A stretch of 64,000 bases of DNA from Henningerozyma blattae CBS 6284 (GCF_000315915.1 NC_020186.1:682001-746000), one strand, 5' to 3'. Counted from the first letter of the stretch, positions 1 through 10,720 are shown. Program-made: numbers and translations. Notes: generated by a model from the letters alone, not told the origin.

Positions 1-1142
1 TTTACGTTGATTTAGAACCAAATGTCATTGATGAAGTTCGTACCGGTAAATACAAGGATCTTTTCCACCCAGAACAATTGATCAGTGGTAAAGAAGATGC
101 TGCCAACAATTATGCAAGAGGTCATTATACTGTTGGTAGAGAATTATTAGATGATATCTTGGATAGAATTAGAAAAATTGCCGATCAATGTGATGGTTTA
201 CAAGGTTTTATTTTTACTCATTCCTTAGGTGGTGGTACTGGTTCAGGTTTAGGTTCTTTATTATTGGAACAGTTATCTATGGATTACACTAAGAAGGCTA
301 AATTAGAATTTGCTGTATACCCAGCTCCTCAAGTTTCTACTTCTGTAGTGGAACCTTATAACACTGTTTTGACTACTCATACTACTTTAGAACATGCCGA
401 TTGTACATTTATGGTTGATAATGAAGCAATTTATGATATGTGTAAAAAAAATCTAGACATTTCAAGACCAAGTTTCTCCAATTTAAATAATTTAATTGCT
501 CAAGTCGTTTCCTCAGTTACAGCTTCTTTAAGATTCGATGGTTCATTGAATGTTGATTTAAATGAATTTCAAACCAATTTAGTCCCATATCCAAGAATAC
601 ATTTCCCATTGGTATCTTATGCTCCAATCTTATCTAAAAACAAAGCATTCCACGAAACTAATTCTGTGTCTGAAATTACCAATGCTTGTTTTGAACCATC
701 AAATCAAATGGTTAAATGTGATCCTAAGACCGGGAAATATATGGCTAACTGTCTTTTATATAGAGGTGATGTTGTTACAAGAGATGTTCAAAATGCTGTT
801 TCACAAGTTAAAAATAAAAAAACTGTTCAAATGGTGGATTGGTGTCCAACTGGTTTCAAAATTGGTATTTGTTTTGAACCTCCACATGCTACTCCAGATT
901 CTCAATTAGCTAAAGTTGATAGAGCTGTTTGTATGCTATCAAACACTACAGCTATTGCTGATGCTTGGAAGAGAATCGATAGAAAGTTCGACTTGATGTA
1001 TTCAAAGAGGGCTTTCGTTCATTGGTATGTTGGTGAAGGTATGGAAGAAGGTGAATTCACTGAAGCTAGAGAAGATTTATCTAATTTGGAAAGAGATTAT
1101 TTGGAAGTAGGTGCTGATTCTTACCAAGATGAAGAATTTTAA
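1..1142 (+). CDS. TUB1: Alpha-tubulin, 3' part (5' end outside window)
   Basis: Structural subunit of microtubules; it pairs with beta-tubulin. The reading frame is open from the first bases of the window (first full codon at 3), so the gene enters from the left. About 379 of the usual ~446 residues are present and roughly the first 67 are missing, including the place where yeast alpha-tubulins carry their intron. The tubulin signature GGGTGSG lies near base 230. The protein ends in an acidic tail closing with EEF, the C-terminal Phe expected of yeast alpha-tubulin. ALO1 and an AIM33-type gene follow in the same direction, as around S. cerevisiae TUB1 (YML085C). It could equally be the TUB3 ohnolog; the identity as alpha-tubulin is certain. 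Confidence 0.96.
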   Translation, partial: YVDLEPNVIDEVRTGKYKDLFHPEQLISGKEDAANNYARGHYTVGRELLDDILDRIRKIADQCDGLQGFIFTHSLGGGTGSGLGSLLLEQLSMDYTKKAKLEFAVYPAPQVSTSVVEPYNTVLTTHTTLEHADCTFMVDNEAIYDMCKKNLDISRPSFSNLNNLIAQVVSSVTASLRFDGSLNVDLNEFQTNLVPYPRIHFPLVSYAPILSKNKAFHETNSVSEITNACFEPSNQMVKCDPKTGKYMANCLLYRGDVVTRDVQNAVSQVKNKKTVQMVDWCPTGFKIGICFEPPHATPDSQLAKVDRAVCMLSNTTAIADAWKRIDRKFDLMYSKRAFVHWYVGEGMEEGEFTEAREDLSNLERDYLEVGADSYQDEEF

Positions 1143-2263
1143 GTTAAATCAAATTCGAAATTACCTCCACAAGTAGTCATCCAAGAAAATAAATAAATAA
1201 AAAAAAAAGAAAAAAAATAATAATAATGATAGATAATATCAAAGCATTTCCCTATAATACTTAATAATATTAATATCATTTCCATCATTTAAAATAATAA
1301 TAATAATATAAAAAAAAAAAAGAAAAATTAAGAGAACAAGTAATTAATTCATATCTGTTTATTAATTATATCCTTCCTGCCAAATCATAAAAATTACCGA
1401 CTGCTTCTACGGAAAAAAGAATGAGAACTAATGTATTCATTTCTCTTTAAATTAGTATCACAATTCCTACTAATATTTGATCTTTTTTTTTTATCCTTCT
1501 CTTTTTATATTTCCTATATTTTATACCGTATTAGTATCTATATATATATATATATATCTTTATGTATAATTTTTATACCCTTTCTTTATTCCCACTCACT
1601 TTTTTAAGTAAATTATTTCCATAACTAAATAGACATATTAGTAAATGATAAATCAAATAGGAAAGATGTATCATTAAATTGGATAAGTTATATATTTATT
1701 ACAGGAAAATACGCAATTGAATCGATGAATTTAAGAATTTTTTTTTATCTTTCTTTGATTTTGTTTAATTAATGACCCTGAAAATTTTCGAACACATGAC
1801 TCTTTTCTCCGAGATAATATCCTCGTGAACTTAAATTACATTTAAAGGCAACGAACCCTTAGCGATATCTAAATCTTCCAGAAACGAACTTGGGATCCAA
1901 ACTGAAAGAAAAAAAAAAAAATTATTCACTACATTCATTAGAAGGGGTAAATTAATCAATCGCAACGACACAAATATTTTTTTTTAACGACGACATCTCT
2001 TAATTCTTGTGGCTAAGAACTTTCCTATTATTTGAAACGTTTTAACAATTCAATTATTATTATTATTTTTTTTAAGAACCATTAGCAGATTTGAGAAAAT
2101 AAACAACTAAAGGACATTCATTTCAGCAATCAAATTGAAAGATAAAGTGAACTCACACGCCCCCTCTTTCACTCCAAAAAAAAAATTAAATAAACTAAAA
2201 AAAATTTACATCACAGCTAAATAATAGCCAAGAAATCTTTATAAATATTAGTAATAGACAAGC
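1143..2263. other. Spacer between alpha-tubulin and ALO1
   Basis: AT-rich, with no credible ORF. It holds the tubulin 3' region (A-rich, with several AATAAA-like words near 1190-1210), an (AT)n tract near 1540-1558 and the ALO1 promoter. A CCCCCT block at 2160-2165 contains a stress-response element core (CCCCT) about 100 bases before the ALO1 start. Confidence 0.7.
2160..2165. promoter_or_regulatory. STRE-like CCCCT before ALO1
   Basis: The core CCCCT is the Msn2/Msn4 stress-response element. It stands about 100 bases upstream of an antioxidant-synthesis gene, a fitting place. It is a single 5-base match, so chance is possible. Confidence 0.35.
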
Positions 2264-3865
2264 ATGCAGAGAGATTTATCTTCTTTAGCGACTCTACCGA
2301 AAAGAGATTTTCTTTTTCAAAATTGGGCAAAAATATATTCTATAACACCACAATTATATTTCCAGCCAAATTCTATTGAAGAAATTATATCCATTGTCAA
2401 TTCTGCCAGGAAAGAGAAAAAAAGTATCGTTACTATCGGATCTGGCCATTCTCCAAGTAATATTTGTATGACCAATGAATGGATTATCAATTTGGATAAT
2501 TTAAATAAAATTCACGACTTGAAACCTAATTTAAATGAAAATTATGCAGATGTTGAAGTTGATGCAGGTGTGACAATTGAAGAGTTATCAAAACATTTAA
2601 AGAGAACAGGGTATGATATTCAAAATTTAGGTTCAATTTCTGCTCAAACCATAGCAGGCATTATTTCTACTGGTACTCATGGATCATCTCCATATCATGG
2701 ACTTATTTCATCACAATATGTTAATTTAACCATTGTAAATGGTAAAGGTGAAGTTGTATTTTTAGATTCTGAAAATAATACTGATATTTTCAGAGCTGCA
2801 TTATGTTCTTTAGGTAAAATCGGTATTATCGTTAGAGCCACTATTAGACTTGTACCAAAATTTAATATTAAATCTACTGAGGAGATAATATCGTTAGATA
2901 ATTTAATTGAAAAATGGGATAATATTTGGACATCTTCTGAATTTATTAGAATTTGGTGGTATCCATATACTAAAAAATGTATTCTTTGGAGAGGTGAAAA
3001 GACTTTAGAAGACGCTACTGGTCAACCTTCATCATGGTGGGGTACAAAATTGGGGAGATTTTTCTATGAATCATTATTGTGGGTATCTGTTAAAATATAT
3101 CCTTCTTTGACTCCATTTATTGAAAGATTTGTATTTAATAGACAATATGGCCATTTAGAGAAAACTAACAAATTTAATAAAAATCAACATATCACCACTT
3201 CCATTGATGGGTTTAATATGGATTGTTTATTTTCTCAATTTGTTGATGAATGGGCATGTCCATTAAATGATGGTCCTGAAATCTTACGTTCATTAAATCA
3301 TTATATTTTACAAGCTGCAAATAATAAAGAATTTTTCGTTCATGTTCCAATTGAAGTACGTTGTTCCAACACAACATTACCCGATACTCAACCAGATACT
3401 TCCAGAAGAACTGCAACTTCTCCAGGTCCTGTCTATGGTAACATTCTACGTCCATATTTGGATAATACTCCATTGAATTGTAAATATTCTCCATTAGATA
3501 GTGTCACAAACAACCAACTAACACTATACATTAATATCACCATCTATAGACCTTTTGGAACAAACCCACCTATTAGAAATTGGTTTACCTTATTTGAAGA
3601 AACAATGGCAGCAGCTGGTGGTAAACCTCATTGGGCCAAAAATTTCTTGGGATCAACAACGTTTGTAGAAGAACCATACAGACAAGAGTCCGAATACGAC
3701 GATTTCGACATGAGAGGCATGGCTAAGAAAATTAGAAAGTGGTATGGTAAAGATTTACAAAAATTCAAAGAAATCAGAAGAGATCAAGATCCTAATAATA
3801 TATTTGTGGCCAATAAAGAATGGGCTATTTCCAATGGTATAATTGATACTGACGAATTAGCATAA
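2264..3865 (+). CDS. ALO1: D-arabinono-1,4-lactone oxidase
   Basis: Mitochondrial-membrane FAD enzyme that carries out the last step of erythroascorbate synthesis, oxidising D-arabinono-1,4-lactone and releasing hydrogen peroxide. 533 residues, close to the yeast protein's 526. The N-terminal FAD-binding half carries GSGHSPSN at residues 59-66; its His62 matches the histidine that binds FAD covalently in this family. The run GIISTGTHGSSPYHGL lies near 130-150. The C-terminal ALO domain contains HWAKNFLG near 463. The ATG at 2264 gives a start that aligns with the yeast protein. It lies between alpha-tubulin and an AIM33-type gene, as in S. cerevisiae (YML086C). Confidence 0.97.
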   Translation: MQRDLSSLATLPKRDFLFQNWAKIYSITPQLYFQPNSIEEIISIVNSARKEKKSIVTIGSGHSPSNICMTNEWIINLDNLNKIHDLKPNLNENYADVEVDAGVTIEELSKHLKRTGYDIQNLGSISAQTIAGIISTGTHGSSPYHGLISSQYVNLTIVNGKGEVVFLDSENNTDIFRAALCSLGKIGIIVRATIRLVPKFNIKSTEEIISLDNLIEKWDNIWTSSEFIRIWWYPYTKKCILWRGEKTLEDATGQPSSWWGTKLGRFFYESLLWVSVKIYPSLTPFIERFVFNRQYGHLEKTNKFNKNQHITTSIDGFNMDCLFSQFVDEWACPLNDGPEILRSLNHYILQAANNKEFFVHVPIEVRCSNTTLPDTQPDTSRRTATSPGPVYGNILRPYLDNTPLNCKYSPLDSVTNNQLTLYINITIYRPFGTNPPIRNWFTLFEETMAAAGGKPHWAKNFLGSTTFVEEPYRQESEYDDFDMRGMAKKIRKWYGKDLQKFKEIRRDQDPNNIFVANKEWAISNGIIDTDELA

Positions 3866-4245
3866 TTTTTTTTTTTCTCAGAACTATTTTCTTGATTTTT
3901 TTAAAAAAACATACTCTCTTCTTTTTATTTTTTTTTCTAACTATTTTTTTTTTTCTACTTATACTTTTTTATGACCACAATCCAATATTTTCATGACAAT
4001 TTAATTACTGTAAATAAACATCTAATTGAAAACTTCTCATATTGTAAAGCAAACAAAAAAAAATGTCTTACACTTGGATGATTACAATTGAACAAGAATA
4101 ATATTGCAAATACTTATTGCTCTTTTATTTATTATTTTAAATCATTGATATTGCACATTAACGCATGTAATGTTTCATCCTCTGGATCAATTAAGAAGTA
4201 TTTACTACTTTAAGTTAATATTCTACTCTATATTTTATAAAAACT

Positions 4246-4288
<43 letters not shown>

Positions 4289-4781
4289 TATTATTATCAA
4301 TGCTATGCCAAGTTCTGATTTAAAATTTAAAAAGAAACAATACCATTAAGCGTGTATTAATCTCTAAATTATCATGACATTTGTTATAATTCTTCTTTTA
4401 ATTGAAAAAAAATATACAAACAAAGTTAATATAGGGTATTAATTTTTCCCTTGTCTAATTGCTCGATTTGGGAAGTTTATCCGCGAATAATCGGTAAATT
4501 GAAACTCCTGGAAATTTTCGAAATTTTGAAATTTCATTGCGTAAGATTATTGATGATAATAATATTATTATTGATTTGTCAGGTGGAAAATTCGCCATCA
4601 ATATACTGGGTAAGAAATAAAATGTTTAAAAAAATGGTAAATGGATTATAAAACCACTAGTAGAAAATATATTATACAATTTGCATCTATACTGTTATTA
4701 TTAATATTATTATTAATTTAATCATTGATAGATAATTGGGAATAGAAAAAGAATAATATTACGTTCAATAAACAGTTCATC
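3866..4781. other. Spacer between ALO1 and the AIM33-type gene
   Basis: No credible gene. It begins with T-rich ALO1 3' sequence, then an (AAT)13 microsatellite, then the promoter of the next gene. Around 4510-4535 there is a near-palindromic block built from GAAATTTTC-like words. The spacing of its GAA/TTC units does not match a canonical heat-shock element. Confidence 0.65.
4248..4286. repeat. (AAT)13 microsatellite
   Basis: Thirteen uninterrupted copies of AAT in the spacer upstream of the AIM33-type gene. It is probably length-variable between strains. Confidence 0.95.
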
Positions 4782-5723
4782 ATGCCTCACCGTAAAGCGG
4801 AAAAACCACATAATATTCTAGATGAGCCATTACATGGGTTCTATATCCCAACTGCCTTATTTTTAGTGGGTATTACTATAACTACTTATATGTCTCAAGA
4901 ATATAGAATTTTGTACTGTTTGCCAGTATTTTTTGGTATTGTTTTGGTCAGAATCGTCTCAGCATTAACAAGATTAAAGTCAATTACAGTTAATGGCTGG
5001 CATGAATTGGAATTAATGGAGCAAACTTTAATTTCCAAGAATTCTGCAATCTATCGTTTCAGAATGAAATCTAATGTCGACTTTTTAGATTTTGCACCAG
5101 GTCAACATCTTGCCGTTAGGGTTAAGATCGAAGGCAAAGAATACGTCAGAACGTATACCCCAATCAGTCCAAGACACGAACGTGGCTTCTTTGATATCAT
5201 TGTCAAATCATATCCAGATGGTACTGTTTCTAAATATTTTGCTGGTTTGGTTCCCGGTCAAACAGTAGAATTCCAAGGTCCAGTTGGTAAATTAAATTAT
5301 GTTCCAAATTCTTCAAAAGAAATTGGATTCATCGCCGGTGGTTCAGGTATTACTCCATTGTTACAATTGGTTAATGAAATTGTTACTGTTCCTGAAGATT
5401 TTACAAAAATCAAAGTCATTTATTTAAATGAAACTGAAAACGACATTTTATTAAGAGAAGAGTTAAATGAAATGAGTGACAAATATCCAAACTTTCAAAT
5501 TGCTTATGTCTTGCATAAACCACATCAAGATTGGCCAGGCTACACAGGTTACATCACTAAGGAACTAATGGAAAAGCATTTACCAGCAGCTGATGATGAT
5601 AACAGATTGTTTATGTGTGGTCCAAAGGGTATGAATGATATGGCATTGAACTTTGCTTCTGAGTTAGGCTGGAAGGTTAGATCTCAACCTTCTCATCCTG
5701 ATGATCAAGTATTTGTTTTCTAA
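4782..5723 (+). CDS. AIM33: NADH-cytochrome b5 reductase-like protein (AIM33/PGA3 type)
   Basis: Membrane-anchored flavoprotein oxidoreductase of the cytochrome b5 reductase family. 313 residues, against 312 for yeast Aim33 and Pga3. A hydrophobic N-terminal anchor covers about residues 20-62. The FAD-binding motif RTYTPISP is at 123-130, the NAD-binding GGSGITPLLQ at 186-195, and the C-terminal CGPKGMND near 272. The protein ends in VFVF. Neighbours ALO1 and UFO1 match S. cerevisiae YML086C-YML088W, which favours AIM33 (YML087C). PGA3 is its ohnolog and cannot be excluded. The electron acceptor is not established by the sequence. Confidence 0.9.
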   Translation: MPHRKAEKPHNILDEPLHGFYIPTALFLVGITITTYMSQEYRILYCLPVFFGIVLVRIVSALTRLKSITVNGWHELELMEQTLISKNSAIYRFRMKSNVDFLDFAPGQHLAVRVKIEGKEYVRTYTPISPRHERGFFDIIVKSYPDGTVSKYFAGLVPGQTVEFQGPVGKLNYVPNSSKEIGFIAGGSGITPLLQLVNEIVTVPEDFTKIKVIYLNETENDILLREELNEMSDKYPNFQIAYVLHKPHQDWPGYTGYITKELMEKHLPAADDDNRLFMCGPKGMNDMALNFASELGWKVRSQPSHPDDQVFVF

Positions 5724-6323
5724 TCGAATCATAGTATCAATTACACTTATTCTTGATACAAAATCATTCTTTTAACCTTCTCAAAGTAATAACTTATATC
5801 TATGCCTACTATACCCCTCTTTTCTGTTTTTATATACTTTGTAATTAATTCTCTTTCATGTATATTATTATTTATTATAGATACCATCTAAATAAGGATG
5901 AAATATACAAATATTTTACATATATAAATATTATGTAATATTATATTATATATTTATTATGTTACATAATGGCTTCGGAAATATATGTATTATTTCCGAC
6001 GGCATCATTTTTCGTTATTCATGACGCAAATGCTGATTGGGTAAAAAATTGAGACAAAATACGGATTAATGCCGGGATAAATTGGCCATAATAATTGATG
6101 TGGGACTAGTAACAGCTGAAAAACTACTAAGTAACAGCGGCTATAAAGATATCTAGACCAGATCGTTTTAATACCCTAAGAAAAAGTAAAAGAATGAGAG
6201 TAACAGGATATATAATAAAATAGTCACATATATATAGATATATATTTATTTAACTTTTTTTTAAAAAAAAAAAAAAAAGTAAAATAAGTGCATAAACAAA
6301 ATAACTCTGTGTCTTTACCATAT
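5724..6323. other. Convergent spacer with promoter-like content
   Basis: Lies between two converging genes, so no promoter is required here. Yet 5970-6180 is less AT-rich than typical spacer and holds a perfect hairpin, the repeated word AGTAACAGC (near 6107 and 6131), a TATAAAG near 6142 and an ACCCTAA word near 6171. Around 6257-6280 a T-run is followed by a long A-run. No ORF or recognisable RNA is seen; a short non-coding gene is possible. Confidence 0.5.
5975..5999. repeat. Perfect 9-bp inverted repeat with 7-base loop
   Basis: TCGGAAATA at 5975-5983 is the exact reverse complement of TATTTCCGA at 5991-5999. It also forms a CGG...CCG pair with 17 bases between, a layout reminiscent of zinc-cluster factor sites. 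Function unknown. Confidence 0.6.
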
Positions 6324-8684
6324 TTAATTCATTTCACTCAATGATAATGCAATTGCTAGTTGTAGAGCTTCATCAGCACTCATTTCAGCAGGTGTACTTG
6401 GAATGTCATTCAAGCGAGATACTCCATCACTTCCGTTAATTCGAACATCAGTAGAGCCGAAATTCGTGGCTGTGGTATTTAATGTTGTCAAAGAATTGGT
6501 ACCATTTGGTGGTAACGACACACTAGGTGTAGTATCACTATTTATTCTTCGAGATTCCTCTATAGCTTGGCGTAATTCATCATCATCATCATCATCTTCA
6601 GGGTCATCAGAAAGCAAATCTCTGGCTTGAATAACGTCATGATTTGGAAATGACAAAGATTCTTGAAATTGTCTAGATTCTTCAATGGCTCTTTGTAATT
6701 GTTCATTATCATCTATGCTAGAAGGTGTAAGCGCCAATGGTTCTCTTGCATTACTGATTCCACTTTGTAGTCTTAGGGATTCATTAATGGCTCTGGCAAG
6801 TTCCTCCTCATCAACATCTGCATTATTATTAGCATTTGGAATAGCATTATTGGTAGTATTATCAGGTGTACTTAAAGTTTGTGATTCCATCAAAGCTATT
6901 CTTAATTGATAATCATCCTCATCAAAATCGTCGATCCCATTGGGTATTCTAACATTATTAATATTCAAAGAACTACTACTACCATTATATTGTTCCAAAA
7001 GCGGTTGTTCATTTTCAAATCTTTCTCTAACAAGTCTTTCATTTTCATCAAATAATTCTAATTCCGAATTCATCGTTTCGATCCATTTATTATGATTATT
7101 TCTACCACGATAAGTGGAATTAGAGTGCTTTTTATTTATGGTAGTATTATTTGAAATGAATTGTAAGTGATGAATGATATTATTAGAAGCTATTATTAAT
7201 TTATCTTGTGAAATTGATAAAAATTGAGGTACTTTATCAGTCTTTTGGATCACTTTAATTAATTCACCTGTTAAAATATCATAAACATTTAAATATCCGG
7301 CAAATGCCACGATAAGTATTAAATTAGAAATTTGACATGTTAATATACTCTCCACATCTTTATTAAATTTCAATGATACTTGTGGTTTAATCTGAGTTCT
7401 TGTAGGTGAACGAATATTATATATAAATAATTCATTATCCATGGTAAGTACTGCCATTGGACAATCATCATTGCCCACATAATCCAAATTTTGTTTACGA
7501 TTACAAATATTATTATCGATTTTAATTTCATAAATTGGAGAATCAATCTTAATAACACGTTTATAACCAAAATTATTTGTTAAATCCATGGAAATTATAT
7601 AAATATTATTGATATCTGCCATAATTAATGACATAGAACCAAAATCCATCTTAAAGAAGGTTAATTTTTGTAAATCAAATAATGTCTCTTCACTATGTGA
7701 TTGCTCATCCAGTTCATCATTCAAGAAAATAGAGGATAAAGGTAAAGAATTTATTATATTCATATTTTCAATTAAATAAATAAATTTTTCATCCAATATT
7801 ATTGTATAAGTTTTCCAAAATTCTATTTTCAAAATACTAAAATTTGATAATTTTAAACGTTTATGAAGTTTTGTATCATTCCACCAAATGATTTCACCAT
7901 TTTTAGAACCACTAATGGACCAATTTGTATTTGTTGTATTTTCTATACTCTCTAAAGAATTTGCCAACGCAGTTACATCTGTGGAATGTCTATCATTAAA
8001 TTCCATAACTGGTTGTAAATAAGATTTATTATTTAATAGTTTACCAAAGATACGACCATCGAATCTGCCAAAAATGGCAGAATTGGAATTAAAACTAATC
8101 TTGGAACATCCTTGAGGTGTAGTACAAGGAATATAAGTGATTCTTGGTTTTTTCCTCTTGTCTAAATTATTGGATAATTGAATAATGGTAATAATACCAT
8201 CATTATAAACAATACATTTGGGGTAATTAAATATGATTTTTTCAAATTGAATTTGATTTTGATTATATGCATTTGGAGATATGATATACTTTGTCTTGAT
8301 GGTTCTATTATGTTTCCACGATCTTATAGCATTATTTCTCTTGATATATTCGTTACTAAATTTGTCTGAAAAGGAATAGGATGGGAAATATAGGGTATCA
8401 TATTTAGTTTTAAATAAATTCTTCCATAATTCTTCATCACTAATCAAATCATGGAATTTGCTTGATAGAACTGATAGATTATCCAAATCTCTAGTGTCTA
8501 AATAACTGAAAATATTAAATAAAATTTCAGGCGGTAATAAATCTAATCTTATCGAGGGGGCTTTGATAGTTTTTTTAATATTATGATTTGATTCACCTGT
8601 CGGGGGGATAATAGTATTACCTAAACTATCTTGGGTCGTTGAAGTATCAGTATGATCAGCCATTTTTAGAGTCTCATCAGCCAT
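6324..8684 (-). CDS. UFO1: F-box protein with C-terminal ubiquitin-interacting motifs
   Basis: Substrate receptor of an SCF ubiquitin ligase; in S. cerevisiae Ufo1 sends the HO endonuclease to destruction. The frame is open back to 8921, but the first 79 codons are AT-driven low complexity. I chose the ATG at 8684 (MADET...), with another at 8663. The F-box (LDLLPPEILFNIFSYLD) starts about 45 residues in. A long WD-like middle region follows, and then acidic ubiquitin-interacting motifs with the Ala-x3-Ser core. I count five (near LRIALMES, LARAINES, LQRAIEES, LRQAIEES and LQLAIALSLSE at the extreme C-terminus), more than the three described for the yeast protein. It converges on the AIM33-type gene as in S. 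cerevisiae (YML088W). Confidence 0.93.
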   Translation of the reverse strand: MADETLKMADHTDTSTTQDSLGNTIIPPTGESNHNIKKTIKAPSIRLDLLPPEILFNIFSYLDTRDLDNLSVLSSKFHDLISDEELWKNLFKTKYDTLYFPSYSFSDKFSNEYIKRNNAIRSWKHNRTIKTKYIISPNAYNQNQIQFEKIIFNYPKCIVYNDGIITIIQLSNNLDKRKKPRITYIPCTTPQGCSKISFNSNSAIFGRFDGRIFGKLLNNKSYLQPVMEFNDRHSTDVTALANSLESIENTTNTNWSISGSKNGEIIWWNDTKLHKRLKLSNFSILKIEFWKTYTIILDEKFIYLIENMNIINSLPLSSIFLNDELDEQSHSEETLFDLQKLTFFKMDFGSMSLIMADINNIYIISMDLTNNFGYKRVIKIDSPIYEIKIDNNICNRKQNLDYVGNDDCPMAVLTMDNELFIYNIRSPTRTQIKPQVSLKFNKDVESILTCQISNLILIVAFAGYLNVYDILTGELIKVIQKTDKVPQFLSISQDKLIIASNNIIHHLQFISNNTTINKKHSNSTYRGRNNHNKWIETMNSELELFDENERLVRERFENEQPLLEQYNGSSSSLNINNVRIPNGIDDFDEDDYQLRIALMESQTLSTPDNTTNNAIPNANNNADVDEEELARAINESLRLQSGISNAREPLALTPSSIDDNEQLQRAIEESRQFQESLSFPNHDVIQARDLLSDDPEDDDDDDELRQAIEESRRINSDTTPSVSLPPNGTNSLTTLNTTATNFGSTDVRINGSDGVSRLNDIPSTPAEMSADEALQLAIALSLSEMN

Positions 8685-9073
8685 TACGGAATGAAGCTTA
8701 TAATGGAGAGGTACTAATGATTGGTTCCTGTTTATACATGACTCAAGAAGGTCATCGCATATATTTTTTTCTGATAGTCTATTTAAGATTATAATCTTAA
8801 TAAAACTCAATCTCGGCCGAAAGATTGTGAAGAAAAAAAAAAGAAAAGAGAAACTACTTATTTTAATAATAATATTATTATTAATATACAAATAAATATA
8901 TACATATATAATTTTAAACAATACTCATACGAAGCGTCGTACATTATTATTATTATTATTATTATGAATTATTTATCTTTATAAAGTTTGTTATAGAATG
9001 TGAAGAGAATGCAATGTGAGGGGAGAGGGTGTTTCTTTTTCCTTGTTTTCTTAGAAAGCGTAGAGGGATATCA
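8685..9073. other. Spacer between RIB1 and UFO1
   Basis: Holds the UFO1 promoter and the RIB1 3' region. An (ATT)7 microsatellite lies at 8943-8963. A GC-richer stretch (gaggggagagggtg, near 9017) contains AGGGG. No gene seen. Confidence 0.6.
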
Positions 9074-10024
9074 TTATTGGACTAAAGGCAAAGTTGTTTG
9101 GTCATGAGCATGAGCATGAGCATGTAGTGTAGAAGTTTCTGAATGTAGTTTTAAAGGTTGCGATAGCAAATGACCCATTCTTTCCACCTTTGTCCTTAGA
9201 TACCCATCGATTTCTTTAGAATGGATCCCCTTGGATTCATCAGTCCAATTGATTGGAATCATTGGAACTCTTTCTATACAATTCAAATAAGGTGGGTAAG
9301 TCACCGTAGAGATCTTGTCTGGGTTATTGGTCAACAATCTGATGTTTTGGATCCCCAAATCAATCAGTATGGATTTCCCAATAGAGAAATCTCTACCGTC
9401 GGCTGGATGTTTCAATAAAAGATTGGCCTGGACAGTGTCAGCACCTAAATCTTGTAAATTATAAGCCTTCAACTTCTCACCTAGACCGATCCCACGACCC
9501 TCTTGTCTTAGGTAAACAATCACACCATGACCGTTACCACCTTTGACTTTGGGGAATTGGGAGTCGAATTCAGAAGAGATCAATTCACCGGCTCTATCGA
9601 ATTGTTCACCACAATCACAACGAGCAGACCAGGCGTTTTCACCAGTATAACATTCCGAATGGATTCTAACCAAAGTATTATTTTCAGGATCCCAAACGGT
9701 CTTATGGTCGTGATCCACCAGTAAGTCACCGGTCACCGGGTCAAACTCCAACTTCATATTCAATCTATCATCATAATCAGCCTCGGTACGACCTGGATAC
9801 AACTTACCAACATAAGCACCTCTAATCATTCTAGATTGTTGGTTATCGTTGGGACGTTGTTTGAAAAGCGATCTCGACCTGATATCTTCACCAAAGACAA
9901 TAGCAAGATGTTCCTTGTTATCTCTGTCGTTGGCATATAAATGTAAGAAAATATCTGGGCCGTTCTTGGTAGTTGGGATACGAGCTCTAGCCACACATTG
10001 CACTACAGGTAATTGGTTAGTCAT
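9074..10024 (-). CDS. RIB1: GTP cyclohydrolase II
   Basis: First step of riboflavin synthesis: GTP to 2,5-diamino-6-ribosylamino-4-pyrimidinone 5'-phosphate, formate and pyrophosphate. 316 residues. The zinc-binding cysteines are C125, C136 and C138 (SECYTGEN...RCDCGE). The catalytic core follows as [14 protein letters not shown] and then DTVQAN. The C-terminus carries a short His-Ala repeat (HAHAHAHD) and ends in PLVQ. Base composition is far from its neighbours: 30 G+C in 9481-9540. Codons look like the set favoured in highly expressed yeast genes. In S. cerevisiae RIB1 (YBL033C) is on chromosome II, so its link to UFO1 differs from that genome. Confidence 0.97.
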   Translation of the reverse strand: MTNQLPVVQCVARARIPTTKNGPDIFLHLYANDRDNKEHLAIVFGEDIRSRSLFKQRPNDNQQSRMIRGAYVGKLYPGRTEADYDDRLNMKLEFDPVTGDLLVDHDHKTVWDPENNTLVRIHSECYTGENAWSARCDCGEQFDRAGELISSEFDSQFPKVKGGNGHGVIVYLRQEGRGIGLGEKLKAYNLQDLGADTVQANLLLKHPADGRDFSIGKSILIDLGIQNIRLLTNNPDKISTVTYPPYLNCIERVPMIPINWTDESKGIHSKEIDGYLRTKVERMGHLLSQPLKLHSETSTLHAHAHAHDQTTLPLVQ

Positions 10025-10546
10025 GTTTGTATTGGTAGGGGGGAGGGGAGGGTGGAAGTGAAAAAAAGGTGAAATGAAATGTATGTATAAATGTATAATA
10101 CTTTGTTATGATTAATAGAAGAAAAGAATAAAAAAAGTTATTCAAACAAAATAGATAAAAAAAAATAATTAAAGTATTTACAAATAGTCCCTCTTATGGA
10201 GAGTGATGTTTATATAGTTTTTTTCTAATAATTACAATAAGAATAAGAATAGGAATAAGCAAATGGATCGCACGAAATCACACTTCTGCTTTGGTTTAAC
10301 ATTACTTGTTTTACTGTTTGTAATGATAAAATTTCACTATGTCATTGTAATTATTACACACTTTTCCAAAGTTTGCTTAGTCAACTCTAGGTGCGAAAGT
10401 ATCACGCCGTAAAGAAGAAAGGACTTAATTTGAATTCATGGACCAAGAAGAAACGGAGCATCGGCCTCAAAAAGAAACAGTTCCGTGACCGGCAAGAAAA
10501 CGGAATTAGTGAAATCACTAACATTAGTAATCACAAAGCCACTGGT

Positions 10547-10552
10547 CACGTG
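10547..10552. promoter_or_regulatory. CACGTG E-box upstream of RIB1
   Basis: Palindromic Cbf1/Pho4-type site in the context GTCACGTG. It is about 520 bases before the RIB1 start, so a role is uncertain. Confidence 0.3.
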
Positions 10553-10586
10553 TGCCGGTATCGAACGGCTGAGCTTTTCTGATATA

Positions 10587-10720
10587 TCTGTATATGTAAA
10601 TAAATCTGTATATGTATAAATCTGTATATGTATAAATCTGCATATGTATAAATCTGCATATGTATAAATCTGTATATGTATAAATCTGCATATGTATAAA
10701 TCTGTATATGTATAAATCTG
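10587..10720. repeat. 16-bp minisatellite, about eight copies
   Basis: Tandem unit TCTGTATATGTATAAA, with TCTGCATATGTATAAA as the main variant. Units begin at 10587 (18 bases, the first copy), then 10605, 10621, 10637, 10653, 10669, 10685 and 10701, and a partial copy at 10717. T and C variants alternate, as expected from unequal exchange. Confidence 0.95.

Noticed and set aside
8685..8921. N-terminal extension of UFO1
   Set aside because: Low-complexity Ile/Tyr/Asn and Phe runs from AT-rich promoter DNA. The conserved part fits the ATG at 8684 or 8663.
10391..10582. 63-codon Lys-rich ORF upstream of RIB1
   Set aside because: No recognisable feature; it covers an E-box and runs into the minisatellite. 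Likely incidental in promoter or debris DNA.
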